From positions 76,469,914 through 76,533,913 of the forward strand of contig OX375881.1 in assembly GCA_947359465.1 (NCBI GenBank): 64,000 bases of DNA. The letters run 5' to 3'. Shown here in pieces: positions 20,174 to 32,090 of this stretch. Within the stretch, counting starts at the first letter, position 1. Every line of letters starts with the position of its first letter. The notes beneath the pieces were generated by a model. That model was not told the DNA's origin. It did no database searches and saw only the letters and a list, made by a program, of their open reading frames with translations. Made by a program: the position numbers and the translations under genes. The DNA comes from Metellina segmentata. Its lineage: Eukaryota; Arthropoda; Arachnida; Araneae; Tetragnathidae.

Positions 20174-21454
20174 CGAAAAATAGGTATTTTTTACAATATG
20201 GAAATATTATTTAAAATTATGCATTCTTTGTTTAAGGTATTTAATGTGCAAATATATTCTTATGAATGGAATGTGAAGATAGTATTTTACTGTTCGCAAA
20301 TTTTAGTATTACATTAGCTAAATTATACTTTTTAGAGAATACAAATTACTTAATCTATATAAGTCTGTGTATGCAGTTATTATCGGTATGAAAGTACAAG
20401 TTTGAGTCATAGTGCAACAGGTAACAACTTGTAGTTGAGTAGAAAGCCTTTTCAAACAGAAACGTCTTTCAATGAATTTTATTCCCTGTGTAAGGCAAGA
20501 AACATTTTTATACCACACTTGCAGCTGACTTGTGGAAATAACATTCTTTTAGTGTGTTAGTCATTTAAAAATTCTAAACTTAATATTGAGTGTGTTTTTA
20601 TGTAGTAGAAAGCAAAACTGGCGTTTAGAGGTTATGCTAAGCAGTTTATCATCTTTGTTATATAAGTGGAAAGTTTGTTACCAGAAGCATGCTGGGAGAT
20701 TGAGAAAAGGGCTTACTATGCTTGTTTTTATCTGCAACTCAGTGATCAAACAAAACAGTGGGCATCCTATAAAGTCTGCTTATATATACGAAGTATTACC
20801 ATTGCATTCATTCAAACTGCACCCCAATGTTTAGATACGATAAAACTTTCTAACAGTACGGATGGACAGGAAAATGTCCTGTTTTTCTTCTGAGTGAGAA
20901 AAAACTGACATCCGGGCGAGACTCCATTCAAACCGGGATGTTTGGTAACCAATAACATTCTAAAATTGTCTTCCATTTCCTAAGCTGGATTTTTATTGTA
21001 AAACAAAAACCAGACAGTCTGTAAAGTTGTTACTTTCTGCTGTCTAAACGCTGTCTGATGACGCTTATCGGGGTTACCTCAAAATGTAGTTTATCTCTGT
21101 TTGAGGATTTGTCGTTCAATCGAATTGTTATTGACCAATGAAAATATCTTATATAAATTCGAAACATTCTTAGCAATTTTTATTGGCGACGCATTTAAAT
21201 CGTATTCGAAATACTAGCCAAGTTATTCCACTTCAGAATACATACAGGAAACTTGTATAGACTCAGAAATAATACTGCTACATTTTTAACCTGACAGAAA
21301 ATGCCTCTCATATTGATATAATAGTGTTTTTATTACATAGCTTTTGTTATAGTGGAGGCGTTGATACAATAGTGCTTTTTATCTTAGAGAAACACTAAGA
21401 AATCGCCAAACCAAACTTTGGTACTGAATATACTCGCTACACCAAAAACATAGT
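20174..21454. other. unassigned DNA
   Basis: No repeat family or coding region was recognised. Short overlapping open frames near 20586-20893 lack family features. Confidence 0.5.
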
Positions 21455-21597
21455 TTTTTAAATTTTAATAAAATAATCATCAAATTTTAATAAAATAATT
21501 ATTAAATTTTAGTAAAATAATTATTAAATTTTAGTAAAATAGTTAGTAAATTTTAATAACACAGTCATTAAATTTTAGTAAAATAATCATCATCGTA
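21455..21597 (+). repeat. 24-bp A/T-rich tandem repeat
   Basis: About six imperfect copies of AAATTTTAGTAAAATAATTA plus a few bases, with an insertion in the fifth. Confidence 0.75.
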
Positions 21598-22648
21598 AAT
21601 AATCTCTAAAAATTCCTCTATCATGAGTGTGAAACTTGCGCATGAACGCTCGTGTATCCAATATATAAGAAAACGGAACAAAAAGAAAGATTTATGTGAA
21701 TTCAAAACAGCTAAAAGATCATATTATTACGAGAAAAATATATTACTTTGAAAAAATTATAGCAACCAAAAATTGTAAACTTATGCTATTAATTCTGGTG
21801 TATCTGCCAAGTTAACAGTGATGAAATTTATTATCCCCTGTGTAAATTAGCTGGATTTTGTCTATACTGGAAATAGCTCCTGAAGTTGAAGTTGCTGATG
21901 AAAGATACTACATTATTGCTTAAACGCTGGAGGAGGTATCTTACAGGTACTACACAAAAATAAAAGATACTTTTCTCTAAAAATTCGTCCTTTTACACAT
22001 TAAAATAAACTACCATATTATCAGCATATCTGTATTATTTAAACTTCATTTGACCCAACAGTATCGAAAAGTTAGGATGTTTAAGCCCTTGTGTCCTATT
22101 GTCTCTTATAGGTACAAGAACTTCAAACGTATTTAATTGAAATACAATTTTAGAGTCTAGATAAAGTTTCATAATACAATAGTTCATTTGTAAGGGAAAT
22201 AAAACAGTTTATTGTACAACATAATGCTGGATATCTATAAACTATTTTGTTTTTTTAATAGACAGTGCATTATCGTTTTCGTTATCGTCTTCCATTTGCC
22301 GTCCGACAGTTTCAACAGGATCATTTTCTATCCCATCGACTTTAAATTCTGTACTAAGTACAAGTGAAGAGGCGAAACAAAAAAAATGTGGTAGCGTTGT
22401 TCCAACAAGACCAAAAAGAGCATGAGGGAAAAAAACTCATAAACAAAATTTATTTAAAACTTAAAAGAAATAAAGCACAAACAGGGGAATATTTTTAGAA
22501 GAAAACGTTAAGTGCTCGAAGAACACAACCTAACCATTCATGGCTGACTCGCAACTAGCGGTAATGGAGGGAAAAGTCACTACGCCATCTGGTGGTATTT
22601 TGGCTTGATACTGTGGATAATAATGATACAGTGGAGCTCCAACTAAAA
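21598..22648. other. unassigned DNA
   Basis: No coding region or repeat was recognised. Confidence 0.5.
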
Positions 22649-23494
22649 TCTATATATATAAAACACTAACGTACGTGGACCCGAAATCGACGTTATTTGT
22701 GTATCGTCGAATGGCAACAATCAAACGTAAATAAAATAACCCAGATATTTTGAATTCTTGCTGTTTTTAAATAGCCGAGGTCAATTTCTATGCAAAGTAA
22801 GGAATTAAATTGTAAAAATTTATGTTTGAACTGACTTCTTATTTCTTCCTTTGATGTAAAAGTAATTTAAACGTGATTTTGCTACCCGGTATCTGGCCAC
22901 TTCAGAATTAATGTTTGCTTTTTTAATTTGATTTAGAATTCCGTGTTTGCGTATTTGAGTTGACTGCGAGATGTTGTGGACATATTTGAGGATTCCCAAG
23001 TATTATAAATATGTATTTTTTTTTGTTAATAAATCATTATTGTCTTTGTCAATATCGTTGAAAAGTCTTTTGTCGCATTATTCTATTTCACAATATATTC
23101 AGGAAATCTAAATTCAACACGTTTGAATAGATACGTACGTATTTTTTTTCTTCGGAATTTTGCATTTTTTCAAGGATTGGAATTTTATTTTTGTTTGCAT
23201 TATATGTTCTGGTATATTACCTATTGTAGAAATATTATTTAGGAGTTAGATTTTAATGATATGTCTATTTCCTGCAAACTATCACTAGACATGTATAATT
23301 TTGTAGCGGTATATGTATATTTCGACCAACTTTCCTTAAATATTTGATTGAATACGCTCGCAATGATTTGAAGAATTGTTTCATAAAAATAAATAAAATA
23401 TACAAATCAAAACATGCTTGATTACGGTGCGTAAAAAAGTTTAAAAAAAGCACTATTACACACCGCCGAGCGCTAGCCGGCGCAGCCCGGCTAG
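22649..23494 (+). mobile_element. Complete non-autonomous Helitron-like element (846 bp)
   Basis: Begins A|TCTATATATATAAAACACTA, with a subterminal CGACGTTATTTG and TCGAATGGCAACAA. It ends in a GC hairpin (AGCCGG at 23475-23480 pairs with CCGGCT at 23487-23492) and CTAG at 23491-23494 followed by T. TC start, CTAG end, hairpin and A|T target are the four Helitron marks. The body is shared with 6150-6524 plus 7860-8222. No Rep/helicase is encoded. Confidence 0.7.
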
Positions 23495-23739
23495 TAGAGT
23501 ATAAATCTGCTTCTGTAATTTACCACCAAAAGCAGGAGTATCATCTTACTCCTTAGATCCGAATAGATCTTTCAAAGATAAATAATAAATGGCACCGTTC
23601 TACAGCAGGGAAACCGATTACCGTCAATAATTTCCTTCCCTAGACACAGACCCATCCACACATTCATAGATATATAAACTATATTTTGTATTCCCTGAAG
23701 AAAAAGTCTAAAACCATACTCATCTATTTTTTGCTTTCT

Positions 23740-24335
23740 TAAGGATATAGTACTTCCTACGAACTAATTTCCTGGAATTTTTTTTTTTTGGGGGGGGGTC
23801 TCTCTCCTCTTTTTGTTCCATGCCTTAAATAATTATTTAGGTTGTTAGCTAGTAATAAACACATCAGTGACAGGAAAGAGGTTTTAAATTTCTTGGTATC
23901 TTTAAATTTAATTATCTAAACCATTCGTAGGATTTTCAATAAAATTGACTTTTTGACTTTATGGTATGCGGGAATAACGTAGAATAACTTAATACTAAAT
24001 AGCTTGTATACTACTTGATTTTTTTTAAATGAGACCACTTCGTTATGAACTAATTCCCTGATATGATATTTTTGTTGATCTAGACACTTTTAATTTCATG
24101 TCTTAAGTGATTCTTTAGACTCTTGGCTAATAATTGTCACATCACTGATAGAAAAGATGTGTTAAGTTTCTTGGTCACTTTAAATTCAATTGTAGGAACC
24201 ATTCGCAATATTTTCAATAAAATTGATTTTATGGTATACTGGAAAACAATTTTACATGCTCTAGATACCTTGTATATTCTACTTGTTTACTTAAGAATAA
24301 GAGACCACTTCATAATTAACTAATAACGAAGCCGA
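23740..24335 (+). repeat. Two-copy tandem duplication, period about 293
   Basis: From CTTCCTACGAACTAATTTCC (23752) and from CTTCGTTATGAACTAATTCC (24040) the two halves run parallel through ACACATCAGTGACAG/TCACATCACTGATAG, TTTCTTGGT and TTTTCAATAAAATTGA. A third start appears near 24305. A G run in the first copy is absent from the second. Confidence 0.7.
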
Positions 24336-25519
24336 AGTTTAGTTTGACGGGTATATGGGAAAAAAGCTTTTATTATATGCCCCGAAAAACAGTCTTTTAA
24401 ATTGCTAATACTTTGAATTTATGCATACCATTTTGTTGTAATAATTATTATCTGAATAATAAAAGCATATGATTGTAACCCAAACCAGAAAACATTTGGA
24501 AACGAATATTGTACGCCTGTTTCATTAGAATGCCGACGTATCTTCGATGTTGTACATGTAACAACACCAAAAATAATTGTAATTGAAAAATTCCTTTTGC
24601 TATCCACAAATGTAATTTTTTTTTAATGGCGGGCACATTTGACCTAAGTCATTGGCCACTAGAAGACCGGAAGTGATGGCCACTTGTGAAGGAACAAATA
24701 TAATATCGATTCGATTTTAACTCTAAAATTAAAAAATCAATTTTTTCGATCAATTTTAGGGGTTTTGAAATTTAGTTGTTCCTTTAATCCAATTGAGAGA
24801 CGAAAGCTTACAGAAATAAAAGTTTGTATGAGTGCAAAATCAAGAAAATTGATAAGCAATTTTCATTTCTCGATCAAGCTCCCATTTATAGACATTACTT
24901 CAATTTAATACCAGTACATTTCTTATCAGAAGTCTACGATCCAACTTCTGAATAAAATGTTAACGTTACTACTGCTGTTTGTTACTTACATACTTCCCCA
25001 ACTACAATACTGTTATTTTACATGCAAGTAAATCACTTTAATCCTCAACCTCTACGATCACAGCTGCTTCTTTTAAATACTGCATTATTTAATCACTGTT
25101 ACTCTCTATGTCAACTTTTAGAACCAACCTTAAGTTGCTTCTCAGCCTTCTGAAAATTTAATTAAACAACTCAGTTTCTGTAAAAGAAGACGTAAGCAAG
25201 ATCGAGCGCAAATCACTTACCGTAAAAAACGTCGTTCGTTCAGGACGATGAAAGAAGGCAAGAGGAGAATAGAAATTTAATATGAACCGCCAGTCAGCAA
25301 ATCCGAAAATCTCTTTTTAACAAAGATATCCCTGCATAAAAGGCTTGCCATTTCGACTCGTTTCAAAGCAGTCATAATTTTCTTTCTCAGAGTTTGATTC
25401 GTTACCTATTCCTCGAACAGCAGCGTCCTCTAGTGGGATACACGATAACTTCCGCACTATTGGAGGTAGATGGTAATATACATGGGCAAGATTTGTTTTC
25501 CGATAACAGTATCTGTGGC
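24336..25519. other. unassigned DNA
   Basis: Nothing recognisable was seen on either strand. Confidence 0.5.
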
Positions 25520-25933
25520 CCATTTGAATGAATCGAGGGAAGTTTCGAGTTCGAGTCGGGTACGTTGGATAGTACGCTAATGTCATGGCCTCAAATGTCC
25601 TCAAGGTGGCGTGATGGTAAGGAAGTTTGAAGTGTATGGTTCCATCTCAGGTTTTGACCTTATCACCTGATCGTGACTCAAAATTACGAGGTGCTGGTAC
25701 AAAATTACACAAATACGAGAAGGTATCTTATAGCTTTCGTTTCGGGATTGATTCTGGACCATAGACAATATCCCGTAGGTAGTTGATTCGTTCTGGAGCA
25801 CCAGTGCGACTCACCAACCTACCTATCTCTTGTCGTATCCACGATTTCCTCATGGTCCTGTAATAACAATACTGCTTTGTCACACTGCCATCGGCCCATA
25901 ACAGCCTATCTCTCTTTGGCACCCCTTTCTCGC
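25520..25933 (+). repeat. Variant SINE plus 3' flank, copy A of a duplicated unit
   Basis: Starts AGGGAAGTTTCGAGTTCGAG with a weak B box and carries the SINE body, an extra ACGAGAAGGTA insert and ACCAACCTACCTATC. It then continues through CAATACTGCTTTGTCACAC to GGCACCCCTTTCTCG. The whole stretch recurs at 26851-27245 with few differences. Confidence 0.7.
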
Positions 25934-26639
25934 GACAACTATCTCATTGTCTGAAGCAGACAGTAATAAAGTTAACGTAATTCCCTGGTCACACCGCACA
26001 TAATCAATGCCCGCTCGCTCTCACATCCCCCCGTCCACACACACACACACACAGCGACGTCTGGCATTCGAAAAGACACCCGTCACCACCATTCCACGGG
26101 GGGTAGCCGGAAACGATGATCCACGATTTAGGCGATATCAAGAGTTGCTAAACTGTGCACTATTTGCCCCATTACAGGCATAAATGCCGCGAATTCGGTA
26201 ATGGGTAAAAGATTAGGGCTCTCTGTGGTTCCCCTCAATTCTGTGGGAGTAATGGTTGTAACTGAGGAATCTCGATTTTTCAACGTTGAAGACCTGTCTG
26301 ATATCGTTAACGCCGTGGAAATAAAAATCGAATGATCGAGGATTTCGTTTTTGTCTTAAGGGAAACGTTTTGGGGGGAACTTTTTGTGCCGTTTAATGCA
26401 AAAAGATATGTATTTATGCGATCGATATGGCCATTGATATCCGATGGGCAGAGAGAAGCTGTTGAATAAGACATGTTGTATCGGTTAAGTATAAGGATGT
26501 GTGAGTTGAGGGGAAATGTTTCCTGATTTGATACTTCAAAAAAGGATATCTTTTGTCTCCACATTTACATTTACCCTATAATTTCATAGTTTTCATTTAT
26601 TAAAATGTAGGACTCAGAAAATCAGTTTATAAAGTAGCG
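25934..26639. other. unassigned DNA with a (CA)n run
   Basis: A CACACACACACACACA run lies at about 26037-26053. Nothing else was recognised. Confidence 0.5.
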
Positions 26640-26850
26640 AATTAACAATTGGAGGGTTGTAAGTTTGAAACTCGATCCGACCTAGGTAGACATTTAATTC
26701 TCCCCATTGTGTTGTTCCAGTGCGACGTAAATTATTCACATCGCACTGGAGCAACACGACTGGATAGTGGCGACGGTCGGGGATCGATCCCAAAGGAAAA
26801 GATCCGAGGATAACACCAAGTACTTTTGAGCCACGTCAGATAACAAGGGA
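26640..26850. repeat. SINE fragments, head to head
   Basis: A plus-strand head joined to a tail (ATTGGAGGGTTGTAAGTTTG, then TGTGTTGTTCCAGTGCGACG) lies at 26640-26735. An inverted partial copy at 26739-26850 has CACTGGAGCAACACGAC and GATCCGAGGATAACACCA. Confidence 0.6.
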
Positions 26851-27245
26851 AGTTTCGAGTTCGAGTCGGGTACGTTGGGTAGTACGCTAATGTCATGACC
26901 TCAAATGTTCTCACGGTGGTGTGAGGGTAAGGAAGTTTGAAGTGTATGGTTCCATCTCAGGTGTTTACCTCATCACCTGATCGTGATTCAAAATTACGAG
27001 GTGCTGGTACAAAATTATACAAATACGAGAAGGTACCTTATATCTTTCGTTTCGGGATTGATTCTGGACCATAGAAAATATCCCGTAGGTAGTTGGATTC
27101 GTTCTGGAGCACCAGTGCGACTCACCAACCTACCTATCTCTTGTCGTATCCGCGATTTCCTCATGGGCCTGTAATAACAATACTGCTTTGTCACACTTCC
27201 ATCGGCCCATAACAGCCCATCTCTATTTGGCACCCCTTTCTCGAA
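26851..27245 (+). repeat. Copy B of the duplicated SINE unit
   Basis: Collinear with 25534-25933 from GGGAAGTTTCGAGTTCGAGT to GGCACCCCTTTCTCG, with scattered substitutions and one extra G. The repeated unit extends about 100 bases past the SINE tail, so a larger piece was copied. Confidence 0.75.
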
Positions 27246-27261
27246 GAGCAGCTATGGTACC

Positions 27262-27535
27262 TCACTCGACGTTCCGGAATCAATATCGAATGGAAAGATC
27301 GGAGGACACCTCGAAATTTTGAACCATTGTCAGATGACGAGAAAAGCACCTGAGCTGGCCCCCCACTCTCCAAACTTCCGCACCACGTCAACATGATGAC
27401 ATTTGAGGCCACGACAGATTTAACGTGTACCAGTATCTGTGTTCACGATGGTCTTTGGTTGGACCTAATATCAAACTCCTAATCCTACGGTTGCTAATCA
27501 GTTTATCTCCCAACTGGGATATCGTGGCTTTAATG
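27262..27535 (-). repeat. tRNA-derived SINE, tail missing
   Basis: Minus-strand body (CACTCTCCAAACTTCCGCAC, GCCACGACAGATTTAACG), and a head with CTAATCCTACGGTTGCTAAT and CCAACTGGGATATCGTGG. Confidence 0.65.
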
Positions 27536-27567
27536 AAATGGAGACCATATTATAATACAATTGGTAA

Positions 27568-28030
27568 ATTAGCGAAATTGTGACCGGAGGTTGAGGGTTT
27601 GAGGTTAAACCAGACAGTCATGCACGTCGGGGCGGATGCACGTTAACCCTTGAATTGGTTTCGACGTGTAATCTCGTTCATCCAGATATGACTAATTTTG
27701 CCTTCGACGAGATTTTTTTATCACATGATCAAGATTTGGTGACTTTTTTCTAACGACGAGATATCTCGTCCCTAGTGATCTTTTCAGTTTTGTTAATGAC
27801 CAGGTGCCTTATCGAGAAAACCACCATGATGATTACTAGTGTCGTGAACTCAAATGTCCTCATGTTGGCGTGGTATAGAAGTTTGGAATATGGGGTGCCA
27901 GCTCAGGTGTTGACCTCGTTACCGTGGTTCATAATTACAAGGTGTTGTCCTATGATCTTGCAATTTCGGTACCACACTGCTTGCCTGTTGTGTTGCTCCA
28001 ATAAGTGACATAAATTCATCTACCTACCTA
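27568..28030 (+). repeat. SINE split by an ACGAGATATCTCGT cluster
   Basis: A head-like piece at 27568-27650 and a body at about 27838-28030 (ending CTACCTACC) are separated by 27655-27800, which holds GACGAGATATCTCGTC and related repeats. Either the repeat inserted into a SINE or the two form one composite unit. Confidence 0.55.
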
Positions 28031-28719
28031 TCATTTGATAAAATTGTGTACATTTTACTATGTAAAATCCCTGTCACGTTAAAATAGCCCGGCATCAGTA
28101 TTACGTTAATTAATATATCTACCTACCCCCTGTCCCGTAAAAGACATACACATTTTAATTGAATTTTAAGGAATTTAGACAGTTAAAAAATTATATAAGT
28201 GAAAACCGCTACCTACTTAGTGTAATGGTCACAGCGTTTGTTTGCCGTTCAGTAGGTTATGGATTCGAATCTAGGTTTGCTAGCGCATTACTTACATGTT
28301 AATGTTAGGAATTGAGGCGCTTCTTCCACTTAATACTCCTTCACATGTCGGCAGAATAATTGGATATTAATCTTTCAGTGTTATGTACACTATTTTAGTT
28401 GATTTTCGGGTTTTTACTTCATTATTTAGTTATGTTATGAGTCTACCTGTATTATGAAAAAAATAAGGGAATATGTACCTAACACACAGAAGGCATCGAA
28501 TGCGATGTTTACATTTTTGGCGCACAATAAGTCAAGATTCAATTATCATTGATTAACACAAAACAAAACAAGATAGCAATCAATTTTCCTTGGACGTGAT
28601 GGAGTTCCATTAGATTAATTCAGAACTAGAAATTCCTTCTTTTCAGAGAACTGTAGTAAGTGTAGTAGTACGAAAAGTAGTGTTTACCAATTTTAGCAAG
28701 CATTACGTAGCAATCAGTC
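28031..28719. other. mostly unassigned, with a tRNA-like head at 28208-28290
   Basis: TAGTGTAATGGTCACAGCG, then GGATTCGAATCTAGG, have the spacing of A and B boxes. The sequence does not fold into a clean cloverleaf by eye and carries no matching acceptor stem, so I read it as an old SINE head and not a tRNA gene. Confidence 0.4.
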
Positions 28720-28870
28720 TTCCTGTCTCGGCGAGGTATTTCGTCATTAGCAAAACTGACCAGATATCTTGAAGGATGAAGTATCTCATCATTAGAAAAA
28801 ACTGTGTGGCCACCTCTTTCTCTGGTCATCATCAAAAAATCGGCAATGTCTTCAAGACGAAATATCTCTG
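28720..28870. repeat. ACGAGATATCTCGT-type repeat cluster, degenerate
   Basis: GGCGAGGTATTTCGTCATTAG, AAGTATCTCATCATTAGAAA and AAGACGAAATATCTC mark three spaced, decayed units. Confidence 0.5.
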
Positions 28871-29770
28871 CAATAGACCACTTGGTGGATTAAACAATTT
28901 TTTAAATGTCGAATGTGTTTGACATTGTTAATATCGTTTGATGTTAAACATTCTTAAATCACTGGTAAGAAGGTTTATAAAATACTATATGGTTAGTTAT
29001 CGAAAAACTTCCTAGTAATTTTTCATATCTATTAAATTAAATAAACATTAACTTTAAATTCTACAGCCCATTGAACCGTTTTCAAGTCAATTTAACGACA
29101 AATTTTAGATTTAATTCCAAAGAAAATATTTTTGGACTATACATCTCGTTTTCTAACAACTTTTAACGTCAACTACTGTATTGCTTCCCACTACATACAC
29201 AAACATCCATAAATCGTTTATCGCATGTTTGCGAAAATGCATTTCAATCCATTCACATCAGCCTCTCCCCCTCCATATCACTTTCAATGCACATTCCATT
29301 TCGAACACAAAAAGATCATGTCTGGTTCTATTTTATTCCCCCGAAAACATTCGTTTCAGCTTTTTCCCCTTCGATTAAAAATGTATTCTTTTGTGACATT
29401 CTAAACTTGACAGTTCAACACAAAGTTGAAAAATCGTGGAGAGAGATGGGAGAAATGGCAGGGAGGATGGCATTGGGAGAAATCGATGGATGTGACAGGT
29501 GACATTACCTCTTTAAGTGTTTTTAATGCTCCGAATTCAAGAGAGAAATATGTGGCGTAGAATCAATTTATAAAAGAATTTTGTTTTTCTTTATGCAAGG
29601 AATGGGTGTGGATACGTTTAATCTGCGATGAGATAATTAAATTGAATTATTAGGTAAGGACACAGTTATCAGAGGCTATTGTAATTTTTTGCGTTAAATG
29701 TGTGTGTGTCATCGCACATTTTGAAAATAATACGGGTCGTTTTCTTAATATATTGGTAGACTAGGATAAA

Positions 29771-29774
<4 letters not shown>
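28871..29774. other. unassigned DNA
   Basis: No family was recognised. Overlapping short frames at 29181-29502 look incidental. Confidence 0.5.

Positions 29775-29817
<43 letters not shown>
29775..29817. repeat. (TA)n microsatellite
   Basis: About 21 uninterrupted TA dinucleotides. Confidence 0.9.
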
Positions 29818-29818
<1 letters not shown>

Positions 29819-29905
29819 CAAACCTGACGGTGGCGTGATAACTGGCTGTGTATAAACCTTTTTTTTTACCACTATCCGTCAACCTTTGTTGATCACTGGC
29901 TATGT

Positions 29906-30697
29906 CAGGCCTCGAAATAGATTTTTTAATGTAGGTGCACCTTGTGCACCTAAGTTTTTAAATTAGGTGCACAGATTATATAACAGGTGCACATTTAAAA
30001 AATCGTAATTTTAGAGCATTAATGTAATGTAAACTACTTTATTAGTTTGGTATGTTTAGATAGGTTAGTAGTAGAGAGTAAATAAATATATTAAAACAAT
30101 TTTTTTTTATCTGCGAAATTATTACTTCTAATGGAATTTGAAAATGCAACCATAAATTCTCAATTTCTTCGTTCCCATAGCTCTCAATTCTTCATTGTTT
30201 GGCCCAATAACATGGCTCGAAGACAGCAAAAGTTGACAAAAGTGAATCCTTAACAATGGATTTAAATTTGTCTTCAATCGACGAACTGCATAGTGGGATT
30301 ATGTGTCGTGTTTCTTTCAGAACTTTCGTTTTTTCAAGGTATCCGGAGCACAGCTGTCGTTTCAACAGAGCCATCTGAAAAATGTTACGATAGTCGGAAA
30401 GTTTTGGTGGTAGTGGCACAAGTAAACCCTCCTCCTGTATAAGCCCGTTAAGGCCCAGCGATTTTGTTTTCGCATAGTGTGTGTTTAAGAATTTTAATTA
30501 CGTTCATTTAGAGCTAGAGAGGTTGATACTAATATTTTGTTCAAACATCAAAATAAAATAAAACACGTTTTCTCTCCCCTTCTTTTAACGTGTTTTAACG
30601 TTAGTTGCACTGCGTGCACATAGCGGGAAAAAATTAGGTGCACAATTTTATTTTCATGTGCACAGTGCACCTGTGCACCCGGGTATTTTGAGCCCTG
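29906..30697. mobile_element. hAT-family DNA transposon, non-autonomous (792 bp)
   Basis: Termini CAGGCCTCGAAATA and TATTTTGAGCCCTG match as inverted repeats at 12 of 14 positions and fit the CAG-type hAT end. An 8-bp target duplication, GGCTATGT, lies at 29898-29905 and 30698-30705. Both subterminal regions are packed with GTGCAC motifs. The interior keeps a fragment of a hAT-derived gene. The exact target duplication means both borders are secure. Confidence 0.85.
30192..30460 (-). pseudogene. hAT transposase-derived (KIAA1586/ZNF862-like) C-terminal fragment
   Basis: The minus-strand frame is open from about 30460 to the stop at 30192 and includes PPKLSDYRNIFQMALLKRQL and STFAVFEPCYWAKQ. 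The hydrophobic FAVF-x-P-x-x-W pattern is what I associate with vertebrate and invertebrate hAT-derived proteins annotated as E3 SUMO ligase KIAA1586-like or ZNF862-like. No catalytic region is present, so this is a dead remnant inside the non-autonomous element. The identification is from memory of the family, and the nearest initiator is uncertain. Confidence 0.4.
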
Positions 30698-30705
30698 GGC
30701 TATGT

Positions 30706-31089
30706 ATAAACCTTTTTCCACCACTATCTGTCAACTTGCCTTGCTTTTGCAGGGTGTTGTTTTTGGAAAAACAAGATTATTGGAAAATTTAATTTTTGAT
30801 CAACACTGGTGAAACAATGAGCTGCTTAAGTCAATCGTTTAATACTCAATGTTATTTCAATGGCATATTCGAATGTGATGATTTTTGATATTTCGTATCT
30901 CGTTTCGCTCGTGACATCACACAACCAATCAAAACAATTAGAAATTCCACCTACTCGTGATGTATCACAACCAATTCAAACTTAAATAGCCACGGAAAAC
31001 ACAACAGAATCTAGCATTTTATATACTAATAAGAATATTGTTAATACACTAATTAAGATGTATCAGATGGGAATTTACCATTATTTCCC
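30706..31089. other. duplicated flank and unassigned DNA
   Basis: TATAAACCTTTTTCCACCAC at 30705 repeats the segment at 29850 (TATAAACCTTTTTTTTTACC). The hAT element therefore inserted at the edge of an older short tandem duplication. The rest was not recognised. Confidence 0.5.
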
Positions 31090-31807
31090 TCAGGAAATGG
31101 TGCTTGCCCAGTAGCAACCTCTTTTATATGCCCAGGCTCATATGACAAACTGGTAGTGACGTGTCACTTAGAATAGTTCGTCTCCTGGGGGAAACCTAAC
31201 GTAAAAACCCCGGAAAGAAAAGTGACCAAAGTCAAAAAATAAAATTTTTGATATTATGTCATTGAAAAATATGCATGAGGTGCCCCAGAGTGTTATATTA
31301 CCATTCTATAGAACATAATAGAAGTTACCACCATAAATACCTACCTAAAATTTAAAAGAAGCTTATACTATTTTACTATATGTTTTATAGCATCCTTTAA
31401 GTTGATGTTTCTCAAATTCTGCAATTTTGAGTTGTGTCACTTTTTTTGTCGGGCTGCGATTTGATTTGTCCATGTGACGGAAGAAGAAATACATCCCATG
31501 ATTGATCATCTGATTGGTTCATTGATTGATCATCTGATTGGTTCATTGATTGATCATCTGATGGGTTCATTGATTTTCATCTAATTATACTATACTTTGG
31601 CGATTTCGCAAGTTTAGTTGCCACTCTATAAAAATATACATATCCCGTCATAACATGTTATATCGCCAAATGTAGCGATAAGATACCAAATCGGCCAAAC
31701 AAGTCATATTTTCACAGAATATTCACGTGACTATTAGTCAACATGTTGGTCACACTTTTTGCAGCTCCTCGCAATAGCTCATGTCTAGTTATATTTCATG
31801 TCTATTG
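31090..31807. repeat. Dispersed repeat shared with 47.65-48.12 kb
   Basis: Blocks in the same order occur in both places: CTTTTTATATG(C/T)CCAGG, a GTGAC/GTGACTC segment, TTGCCACTCTATAAAAATA, CATGTTATATCGCCAAA and GATAAGATACCAAATCGG. It is a decayed element with no coding or clear termini. Confidence 0.5.
31501..31575 (+). repeat. 24-bp tandem repeat, three copies
   Basis: Unit ATTGATCATCTGATTGGTTC plus ATTG, with a single T-to-G change in the third copy. Confidence 0.9.
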
Positions 31808-32040
31808 CTTTACTAGCAACCTGTAAGTGTAGGTGGCGTATGTTCGATTCCAGAAACTACCCTGTGCATATTTCTGTCTCCTATGTCAATACACTTTCCT
31901 TGTGGGGTGCATATACATTTACTTGACGGAAAAACAGCCCCAAACACCCACCTTATTATTATTAAGCAAACTTATCACGAAAGTTATGGCACTGGATTTA
32001 AGTGAGATGACAACCCACCCTCACTGAAATCCTAATTTGT
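31808..32040 (+). repeat. Possible second tRNA-derived SINE family
   Basis: ACTAGCAACCTGTAAGTGTA then TATGTTCGATTCCAG give a B-box-like head. The downstream body is unlike the common SINE. Only one copy was seen, so the call is weak. Confidence 0.3.
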
Positions 32041-32090
32041 ATCCCAAATGCTCTTGTTTGACCTGATGGAACACTCGGTCAAACAAACAA

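Noticed and set aside
20586..20893. Two overlapping open frames of about 80 codons on +
   Set aside because: No conserved motif, and codon use looks like the surrounding non-coding DNA.
28208..28290. Possible tRNA gene
   Set aside because: A- and B-box-like parts are present but no acceptor stem or clean anticodon arm; better read as a SINE head. The same holds for the heads at 511, 50262 and 52807.
29669..29872. Open frame with Tyr-Ile repeats on -
   Set aside because: It is a translation of a (TA)n microsatellite; the frame at 51830-52156 is the same case.
31501..31575. CRISPR-like array
   Set aside because: Direct repeats have no spacers and the genome is eukaryotic; it is a simple 24-bp tandem repeat.
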